Source: Nannobrachium achirus (taxonomy: Eukaryota > Chordata > Actinopteri > Myctophiformes > Myctophidae). From it: 64,000 nt of DNA. Below the pieces are notes generated by a model. That model saw only the letters and a list, made by a program, of their open reading frames with translations, had not been told where the DNA came from and searched no databases. Both the position numbers and the translations under genes were made by a program. How positions within the stretch are numbered: the stretch's first letter is position 1; every line of letters starts with the position of its first letter. Location of the stretch: contig OY997642.1 in assembly GCA_963921795.1 (NCBI GenBank), forward strand, positions 27,446,960-27,510,959. Direction: 5' to 3'. This document shows, in pieces, positions 10,157 to 20,726 of the stretch.

Positions 10157-10463
10157 GGCAGTGCCAGAACAATGGCTGTCTGTCTGTCTCTCTGTGTTTG
10201 TGTCTGTAGGAGTTGTAGTTTGTTCCACTGGCCATGGCTACTGGGCTCAGCAGGGCTGCAGCCGGAGCTATTTCCAGAGCTCATCTGCGATGGCAGGGTT
10301 ATAATCAAGAGAACGCCAGGCTGGCCGACTATTGTATGCGAGCGTTCTTATGCATGGATGAAGTCAAGTTGTGGCAGTTAAGGCAGAAAGGCGTAGAGAA
10401 AATGAGGGCGATAATTTGCAGCTCTGTATAAATAACAGAATGCGGGAGACAGGCCGTGCGTTC

Positions 10464-10464
10464 C

Positions 10465-10526
<62 letters not shown>

Positions 10527-10582
10527 TGAGTGCGTGCGTGCGTGCGTGCGTGTGTGTGTGTGCACGTGTGCGTGTGTGTGTG
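10464..10582. repeat. (TG)n/(TGCG)n microsatellite
   Basis: Compound TG and TGCG array. The long antisense ORFs rich in His/Thr/Arg here are translations of the repeat. Confidence 0.95.
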
Positions 10583-10945
10583 ACCAAAAGAGAGAGTGTG
10601 TGTCCTTGTGTGCACTTTAAATGAAGGAGACTTGAAAAAAAAGAGGACCATTATGAATGGAATATAAATAATGAATATCTCCACAGAGTTTAGAACGATC
10701 TTCCATCCGGCCGTAAGGCTGAGGTTGAATCTCAACTTGGAATTGTACCAAAGCAAAAACCTCAAGTTTATATTGATGCCAAATACCGCTGTCAGACCAG
10801 CAAACAACACTTATGTTTAATATGTTTATTGGAAAGTTCAACAATAAGGGCTTTTGTTGCTTGTAAAGGCTGTTTATGTCATGACTTTTCATGCAGTTTC
10901 AACTAAGTCTCTCTGATTTTTATTTATTTCTTAATTTGTTTTCAG

Positions 10946-11014
10946 TTCAACCAGATTATGTGACATCCTACAGCTCAACGGCTGGAGACAACAACATGAT
11001 GGAAGGACAAAATG
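10946..11014 (+). CDS. kank4: kank4 coding exon 1 (start codon exon)
   Basis: Acceptor TTTTCAG at 10945, donor GTAAAA at 11015. ATG at 10996 with a second ATG at once after it; encodes MMEGQN plus one base (phase 1). Bases 10946-10995 are 5' UTR. Confidence 0.75.
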
Positions 11015-14000
11015 GTAAAATAAATAAAATAACATTCTCTAATATAATAAGTTGCATGTTTTCTTTTGAGTTTCACTGAATCATACACAGTGAGATCCAT
11101 ACAGCTAACATAACCCTTATGGGTAAACTTTTTACACTGTCAGAATCACATCAACATCCTGGACTTGATGGCGTTCCTTACAGGCAACAGATGTTAACAC
11201 ACAGTTCTCTCATTAACAGGAAACAGTTTATCACACAAAGCCACAGAAAACGGGGTAAAGGGAAAGCCTCCTTACTCTGTTGAGACACCATATGGCTTCT
11301 GCCTGGACCTGGACTTCCTCAAGTACGTGGATGACATCGAGAAAGGCAACACCATCAAGAGGGTCCCCATCCAGCGGCGGAGCAAGGGCACCCGATCCAG
11401 CACCCTCCCCAGGCACCTCAACCTGTCCGGATGCGGCTACCGGCCAAGTCCCTGGGGATCCACTGGAGCTCTTGGCCCCAGGTCACGGGTCTCGGACACC
11501 CACCACAGCTATGCCTCCTGGGCCTATGACCACAGATCCCCGGGTTCCCCCATGGGCTTCAGATCCCTGGCAGAAATGGAGGCCAGAATCAGGGAATTTG
11601 ACGAGCAGCCCCTGGGGGAGCACATCAGACCCCACCTCCTCCGAGCATCCAGCCTTCCTCTCACCGTGTTGCTGAGGCAGGGGTCCGAGTCCACGGAGGA
11701 CGCGGGGAGCCTCCGAAGCTCCAGGGACTGCCTGGGAGGAAGGGACGCCTCATGTGAAGACGTCTTTGCAGAGCGCTCCTCAGACTTCCCTCTCAACCAG
11801 GACTTCTCTGGGACGCTGAGGCGTCTCTCAGAAGCCCTGGAGCGTGTGGGTGAGTTGGAGATGGAGGTGAGAGTCATCCCTGAGCTCAGGGCCCAGATCT
11901 GCATCCTCCAGGAAGAGAGAGAAAGGCTCCGCCTGGGCCTGAGCCCACGACCCGCTTCTGTCAACGGAAAGACAGATCCTTCCTCCCCCTCCTACTATGG
12001 CTCCTGTGACGTCAAGAGGCCAAGGCATGACAGTCACGTCGGTCAGGACGGCGACCGGGACGATTCGAACCCCACGCACGAGTGGAGGACCAGCACGGAT
12101 CTGGACGAACTGCTGACAGTTACGTCCCTGCAGGCCAAGGTCGCCGTGCTGGAGCAGAAGCTCCACGAGAACGGCACAGAGCTCCAGAGAGCCTTGGGGA
12201 TGCTGAGGGAACAGCGAGGGGAGAGCTGGAGAAAGGACGAGAAGATCGCACAGCTGACCAGGAACCCCGGGGGAACCGGGGGGTGGGTGCTCGCCGAGAG
12301 GGTGGTGGTGGAGCAGGACGGAGACGAGACAGAGGAGAACTCTGCTTATTACAAGCCGTACGGCCCATCAGGTTACCACCACGAGGCCGCTCTCTCGGAT
12401 GGTTCAGACACATGGACTGTTACTACACACAGACAAAAGAATCAAGGCAGTTTGGCGCCACCATCCACCCCAGACGGTCCACCACCAGCACCTATGGAGC
12501 TTGAGGAGGTCTCGGCCGAAGCCGTGGACTCTGCGGTGGCCACGCATCACATAAGAAGGATCAAGCGTCTCCTGGAGGAGCAGTGGAAATGCCTGTGTGG
12601 AGGCAGGGTGCCAATGGAGCACCCCGACCCCAAAGTTAACTCCCTACAGCAGGAGATGATGGGACTGGTAGATATCCTGTCATCCTGTTACGCCCCACAC
12701 GGCCACAATAACGAGGAAGGGACCCAATATGGAGGTATGGTACTGTAGCCTATAGGGGTTCAATGCTATCCCGTTCGGAACGCATGCACCTCCGGACCCA
12801 TTGTCAGACTACCTGTTGTACCAATACATAGAGCAGTATACCGGTATGTACGTAGCCAATGTCATAGTACAGTACCTCAAATCCAGTCTATGACGTTAGT
12901 ATTATAATGTCATATTGATTACACTATGGATCTCCATATGGGCATAGACACATTCACAGATATTATAGATTATTATAGATGTCTTCAGAGAATCACTGAT
13001 TCTACTGACTTCCGGATTCGCTCATGTCCTTTTTTTCACTCATTTTGAAAGTTAATCCTGAAAAGAGCACTGTAAGGGTGCAATCACACCGAACTTAGAT
13101 TCAGCGGTTTGCTGCCTTTCGCAGATTTAAAAAAAAAAAAAAAGGAAAAAAGAATCGCATTCCCATTGAAAAGCATAATTGGCAGAATCAAAGTTTGGTG
13201 TGACTGCACCCTAAGGATAAAATCTCAATACCATATAGGAGAAGATTTTCCTCTGTGAAATTAAGACCCACAATTTACTATCTGGTGTAAATTGATGGTT
13301 GTCGTCGGTTTGGGTTGAGGCGGGGTATTATTCAAAGTCTTCCTAGACTGTTTATATTTTGTAAAGAAGTCCTTCTCTCTGCTGTGTTGGAATGTCCTGA
13401 CGAAGGTCCTAAGAGACCAAACTCCGGGACGGTATTTCCCCCTCACCCTACTTCATAGCATTCATGAAAACCACATTTTACTTAATTACAAGGAAAGGTT
13501 TTTCTCATTCAAGAAATGTCGATGAGGCAATGTACAAAGCTCTTGAATCAGGGATCAATGGGAAAGCTTCATCAGAATACAGACATTTCCTCCCTTCATC
13601 AATAGTATTAGTAGTATAACAATTCTATCATTAATGTTAAACTTGTCCATATACCCTCTTGTTGTCCGACCGAGCTTTGGGTGTGTGACCGCGACAGCAG
13701 ATCCCATATCCCGTAGCGAAAATGCAAATAAGCAGCTTGTGTTTATGTTCTTATTGCCTGCATATACCAAAGGTCAGTGGTCGATTGGACAAAGTACTCA
13801 ACCCCAAGTACTTGAGTAAAAGTATAGATGCTCCTAGTCAAATATTACTCAACAACAAGTGAAAGTTGCTCACTCAAATTTATAATTGAGTTAAAAGTAC
13901 TGGACAAGTACAAACTCCAAATTATCTTTCATATCAATGCATTGCTGTATTGAAATCAACGATTTTCCAGAAATGTTCTAAAAATAGCTGATCTACAAGC

Positions 14001-17000
14001 TCAACGGGTCACAATGCAAAACGTTGTATGCTTGTATAATATATCATCTATTTTTGCGAATTGTTTTACGACGATGTGGTTGAAGCTTTATTGTCATGAA
14101 ATGTTCTATCATGCCCCCTTGTCTTTCTTTCCCTCTGAGTAGCACCCAGGTCCATCATGAAGCGAGACGGAAGTGCCCGAACGTCAAAGAACCTACACTT
14201 TGCTGGTGATAATGAAGGGTTAGTGCACAAGTCTCCCAAATGCATTTCAATCCATTCTAGATTGGTCTGTGGTGGAAGAAGTACTCCGATTTCTTTACTT
14301 ACTGTATGTAAAAGTAGCAGTACCACGATATAAAGATAGTGTTACACGTAAAAGTGCTGTATTCAAAATTATACTTAAATACAGTACTTGAGTAAATATA
14401 CTTAGATACTTCCCACCACTGGCATTGGTTGAACTGAAGCCTTGGCTGACCTTAAATACCAGCGTGTGGCTCCTGAAGCCATGGCGTGTTTTGTTTTGCA
14501 CTTTTTAAAGGCATCTCGATAGTTGTAAACTTTGAGTGATGAGGCTCGCCTCTCCCTCTTGTGTTCTCCAGTTAGAGGGGATTAGCACTGAATTCTAGTT
14601 TTGAAATGTGTTTTTCCCATGCATAAATCATTTGTTTGCCATGTAGCTTAAAGAGTTTCATCCCCCCACCCCCATATTTGTGACTGCTACAATCCTCAGG
14701 ATTGACTTTCTGGAGCTAAGGGAATATTTTCTGCCTAAGAAGAACATACAGTATATAATTATCTAGTGTAATACAATGCTCCGTCACATAAACATTCTAA
14801 GATTCAATGATGCAGCCACTGGCAGTTCATCACGATAGAAGGACACAGTCACCCATCAATACCCATCTTGGGGAAAACCAAGACTTTTGCAGAAAACAAA
14901 ACAATGGAAATTGAGCAACATTTCCCTTTAAATACTTTCCTTTAGGTCAAACAACGAAACATTTCATCAACTAGCTTCAGTGCAGTATACTGTATGCCAG
15001 ATGTTACTAGGTCATTTCACCACGACAATCAGACATGTTTTAATGGACTCATTCTGTCTTTGCTGGCCAGTGGCTCGTACAACTGCCAAACTTCACCAGT
15101 ATTTGGCTGGCAGATGGTTTTCATTTACTGCCCTGGTTTTCTTTCTCTAATGTGCTCAGATGCGAGACCCCAGTCGCCAGTAAAGAGCCGGACGGGCAGG
15201 ATTTTGTGAAGCCAAGCATCCGAGACCATCCGGAACAGAAGGGACAAGTCGTCCCGCCTGAGGCGGCGGCTGTTACGCATGTGTGTGAGGACCCGGAGAA
15301 GATAAGTACGGAGAGGAAGGGCCAACGGATCACAGCGAGCGGGGCTGAATCAGGACAAACAGATGGAGGCACGGTGTCCATGGAAGAGGCCGGGGCTCAG
15401 GAGAAAGCAGCCAGCATGGACACACCAGGCCCAGGGGAACAGATGGAGAGTGACTCTGGCATTGTAACAAGCGCCGGGGGACGGTGAGGAGTGCAGTGTG
15501 AAATCTTGAGCGTTTCTTTTTTTTTTTTTGCTGGGTTTGCTACAGGCTGCAACTGTTGTTTTTGAGGTTTGTTCAGGTTAACTGCCTGCCAAGGATGTGT
15601 TTTATTCATCATCCATTGGAAAAGGGATTCTAATGTATAGAACATTCTCCATCCTCCAGCATAATTACTTAACCACTTACTGTAAGCCTGAAACATCATA
15701 AGATGAAAATAGGTATCTACAAGCTCACAATGTGTCACATTGTGACAAAGTGTATTATATAAAGAATATTGACATAGGCTATTGTTGATCATTTTCATAA
15801 TTAACGACATGCCCGAAATAGGGATGCCAGGGTTGATGTTGTTTTAAAGCTTTGTTTTCTTCCGTCTGCCACTCTAGGGAGAGTGTGAACGGGGAGTTTG
15901 TGTCTGCCTGTCAGTTTCTCAAAGACCACATGGACAACATGGACAACCCCAACGACGACATGGTACTGAACCTCCATCTTGATTCCTCTCTAGAAGTGCT
16001 CCTGAAGTTAGGGTTAAAGACCTAACTCTGTCCGTTTTGGACATAGAAACAGGGCTGTTTTTTGATTGTCTTAAGTACCTGCTCTTATGCCGTTAACTTA
16101 AAGGCCTGTCCATACTGTCTCCGATCACCAAACGTCAGAGAGTAACGACTTTCCGACGTGCAGCTTTCCGAACTCTAATTCGGGGTAATGCTTTTAGAAG
16201 ATGCGAGTGACGTCATTCTGTAGTTGAACCGGACCTTTCTGATGAAAAGTTCGGTGGTCGGAGACAGCATGGACAGGCCTTTAAGTTAAGGCATAAGAGT
16301 TGTTACCCATTTAGGCCTAGAATTATTGAATGCTTTAACTATTGAAAAATAGCAGATATACAAGCTCACAGCGCGGCACCGAGTGCCGCGCTGCGAGCTT
16401 GTAGATCTGCTATTTTTGAAAAAGTCGTGAAAATGTGTGCAAATCTTTGAATATATGTATTTTCAAAGCGAACGTTTGTAACTCAAAATTTGCTTCTGGG
16501 GGGTCCCTGGAACTAGATATTTTGAGATGGGGGTCCGTGGCCAAATACATATCATTTTGGGGGTCCTTCTTATGAAAAAGTTTGAGAACCACTGACATAG
16601 TAGTCTCTCAAGAACAGACTAACTGAGCTCCATTTAAGTGAAAAGGACCTTTTCTTTGACGATGACTGGCCAGATTGCTGACAGAAAAATCTTAGAAGGA
16701 TTCAAAAGACATAGAATCAGGTCAAAATTCTAATTTTCACGATTTTTCAAAAATAGCAGATATTCAAGCTCACAGCGGGGCACCATAGTTAAAGCATAAA
16801 ATAATGATACACAATATAGTGTACCCGTTCTGAATGGGTATAGAGAAACAGTGTCCTAAGCTGCTCTCTCTCTGTGTCGGTGTCCTCCAGAGAAGGGCGT
16901 TGGTGGTGCTGTTCCAGGGCTGGTTCAGTGTGGCAGCAGAGGAGAGCTCCGTGGCCAGCAGGGTGGCGGTGTACCTGAAGGAGGTGAAGAACACCACGCC

Positions 17001-20000
17001 CTCTCTGCTGGCCTTCCTGGTCAACCTGGCCGACGACAACGGCAACACGGCGCTGCACTACAGCGTGTCCCACTGTAACTACGGCATCGTCAGCCAGCTG
17101 CTGGACACAGGTGCGACTCGTCTGCAACACATGGCTCTGCATTAGGGCCTGTCACGATTATGACATTTTACATCGACGATCAGTTTGCCACCCAAATAAT
17201 GTTTTTGTTGTTGACAATTACATTTCTGTTTGGCTTTTAGGCTTTGAAGTTGCACATGGCAGATATGACACATAACTTACAAATAAATTACTTACATATT
17301 TGACAACTTTATACTTTAAAACTAACACTGATTGTGGAAATAGCCAATCCACAAGCTCACGACACGTTGTGAGCTTGTAGATCTGGTATTTCTACTATTT
17401 CTTAGATTTTTTATTTTGAAAATATATGAACATTTTTCAACATGGAAACGATGATGATTATAACAAAATAATTGCGATTATGTCAAATAATTGCAATTAG
17501 ACAATTATGATATTTGCACGCTCTCAGAGTTACGGTATAGGCGTCCTAGAAATTAATTGAGAATTACTGTACAACCCAAAATATTGGGCAAAGTTTCAGC
17601 CGAAGGTGCCTGTGCATTGACTTCAAGTGTAAAATGTAAGTAAAAAAAAAAGGAAAAAAAGCTACGCTTTACTTTCCCTGGAAGATTAACTCTGTCACCA
17701 CTATGGACACTTGGACAATTTCAGCCCAACCCGACCTGGGTTGAGGCATGATTAGAAGACAGAGACAAACATAAACTATACTATAGAGATAATATATATA
17801 ATTCTGTGACCTGACAACATCTCAGTGGCACAAACGTTTACATAGCACTATATACACAGACATACAAATTGCAACGTCATGGGATAGAATCTGGCTCACC
17901 TGTGACATCTTAATCTTAGTGGGTTTTTAAGTGACCGAACAGCAACTAGATGGTCATCCAAAAATGTTTGCATTTCATATGAAAGTAGAGGATTGTTGCC
18001 CAATATCACTTGCTTAGATTTACCCACAAAGTTTCAACTACAGCTTATATTAATGTTTTTTTTTTATTATTATTATTAAGTCCTATAGAAATCAGGTTTT
18101 CTTTGAATTAATATATTTACTTAATACTTTACCCAACAAGATATGGCAGATTTGCTCCACCAACATTTCATTTGAATCACTTACAGTTACAAAATAACAT
18201 GAAAACATAATACTTCAAATGTGAGCTCAGTAAATTCAATACACAAATGTGTTTCTTAATCGGTTTGAAACTTTAAAACATGAACAGCTGCTCTCTCTAT
18301 TGTTTCAAAACAAGAATAGTATATTCAAATGTAACAAAAGAGTTTCGTCTAGATTTACAGCTAGCGTGCGGAGAGAGCCTGGCATCTCAGTGGCTGGGAG
18401 GGAGAGTATTGTTGTGGTTACATTACATTATATGCTACCAGCTCATGAGCTCATGACCACAAGGACACTGCAGTGTCCTTGTGGTTTCCGTGTCTGCCCT
18501 GAGACTGGGAGGTCAGGGTTCAATTCCCTAGCCAGGGCATACCAAAGACTATAAAAAGGATTTGCTCAATGCCTCCCTGCGTGGCAATGATGGGTAAGTC
18601 CCTGCGACTTACTGGCGTCATTATATGCAGGAGGTGTACTTAGTACATCAAGCTGCCTCACACTACAAACAGGAGGTAGGCTCCTGCCTTATGGGCGGGC
18701 CACATTGGCTCAGAAACTGTTGTTTCCCAAGCCTACTTACATGTACATAACTTATTTACTTTAAGTTGGTTATGTTATGTAAGTAACTAGATCTGATATT
18801 TTTGTTGTTTTTGCAAACCTGCCAATTTTCGCCTGTAATGGCATGGGCAAAATATGGGCACCAAGTAGAAAGTGGTTAAACTCAAAATATAACTAAAAAC
18901 TATGCATAATTTATTTCACTCACACAATAGTGAGCGCGAGGAATAATATCCATAATCCTATGCATAATCAAACTTTTAGACAATGTCTTTTTATTTGGAC
19001 TTGACATGACAAAGGAAGCATGTAACATCACTGCACAAACGTATGAAGGACTTTACACAATCTGCACTATATATCCCCTCCGACTAAACGGGGCTTGTTT
19101 ATGCTAAAGTTTCACACTTACACGCCCATATCAGGTTTGACTTTTAGGTGATTGATATATGTGTAACCGATGCGGAGATTCAGATTAGATGTGGTTTTTG
19201 AACTCTACCTCAAAATGTGTGGCCGCAGGACAATCTTTTACTGCAGTGGGGTCATCTCTCCTGTCTCCCTCTGTGCTCTTAAATATGGGCCGGCCATAGG
19301 TCAGTGGGTAGAGAGAGGCCTGCTTCAGGTGCCATATTAAAGCAGCACTATGTAGTTTGCTGTGTCATTGGCCACTTTGGACACAAATAACATCCAACAG
19401 CCTGTGATTGGCCAGTCTTTGCTTTGACTGGCAATTCTGCCTTGGTTCCTTGGCAAAAGACAGGATGAAACTCATTGTCTCCACTATACATACTAGTAAT
19501 ACAGTCAAGTCCCTGGGAGGGACCCCCATGAGTCTATACATTTATGGAAGGATGATTTAATGGCAGCCACTGATCCTAATCGTTGGGACGGGTTAAATGC
19601 AGGGGCAAAAATGTGTAGAAAGATGTATTGTATTGAACCTCTAAAATAACAACATTGGCCAAATTGTCAAATATTAGAGGCAGAAATTGTGAAAATAGCA
19701 GATCTACGTGCTCAAAACACGAGGCGTTGTGAGCATGTAGATCTGATATTTTCATAATAGAACTGTGTTATACAAAATGTAATGCCTCAACTCTTAGTGC
19801 TCGTCGGGGTGAGGGGGGGGGGTCCCCAGTTGAAATATGATTACTTTGTGGGTAAGCGGTCTGAAAAGGTTGAGAACCACTGCTCTAAACAACAGGTGTG
19901 AGTGAGGTGGACCTCCAGAACAAGGCAGGCTACACGGCGGTGATGCTGGCCTCCCTGACAGCCCCTGAAGGCCCTGGTGACATGGAGGTGGTCCGCAGGC

Positions 20001-20660
20001 TCATGGAACTGGCAGATGTTAACATCCGCTCCAGACAGGTAAGAATTCACACCACCAGGAAAGGTGAATTGTTCACGTTCAAACAAATGGGGATGGCGGA
20101 TGGTAAAGATATTGATTTGTTTTTGGTTGCATCACCCCAGTGGTCAGATGGGTGGGCTGCCAACACTTTTGAGATTTCCAAGTGGGCCCTAATCAGTGGT
20201 GGGAAAAGTACACAATTTTTTTTACTTATAAACGTATCAATACTGCAATGTAGACATACTCTGTTACGTGTAAATGTTCGGATTTCTAAATTTACTTCAG
20301 TGAATTTACTTGAGAAAGTACTCATTATGCAGACTGTCCATTTCACAAGATTTCAAATGTATAAACATTTTCATGGCTGAAATAATAACTAAAGTTTTCA
20401 AATAATTGTGGTGGAGTAAACGTATACTGTATATGTATATTTCAGAATTGTAAGTACAGTACTTGAGTCCTTAGTTACTTTACACCAGTGGTTCTCAAAG
20501 TGGATTGCAGGGACTCTGTGGGTTCAAATGCAGTGTACAAATGTCCATTTGTACACTGTCAGAGTTAAGGGGAGATCTTGAAATTTGAAAGTTTGAGAAA
20601 CACTGCTTTACACCACTGGCCCCAGATCCAGAAAAGGCTGGGGAAACTGCCAGCCTAATT

Positions 20661-20726
<66 letters not shown>

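Larger units (their letters stand above)
5431..10945. other. Upstream region of kank4: nested DNA transposons, SINE and microsatellites
   Basis: No convincing coding exon seen. It holds the features listed separately (nested hAT/MITE at 5665-6377, SINE at 7182-7456, poly-C, ATCG-type hAT at 8764-9206, GA and TG/TGCG arrays). A non-coding kank4 first exon and promoter should lie here or just left of 10946, but none can be pinpointed. A small ORF at 10234-10431 has no recognisable features. Confidence 0.6.
17111..19895 (+). other. kank4 intron 6: repeats
   Basis: Holds a hAT-like element from about 17144 to 17520 (GGGCCTGTCACGATTATGA start) with a hairpin module at 17338-17391, a SINE fragment at 18465-18640, a hairpin module at 19691-19754 and a hAT-Charlie-like end at 19868-19881. 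No coding signal seen. Confidence 0.6.

Noticed and set aside
10234-10431. Small plus-strand ORF (65 codons) upstream of kank4
   Set aside because: No recognisable domain, no clear splice signals; might be 5' UTR of kank4 but nothing supports that.
12735-15159. Joining kank4 exon 2 directly to exon 4
   Set aside because: Phases do not match (1 versus 2); the 76-bp exon at 14143-14218 resolves it and carries conserved sequence.
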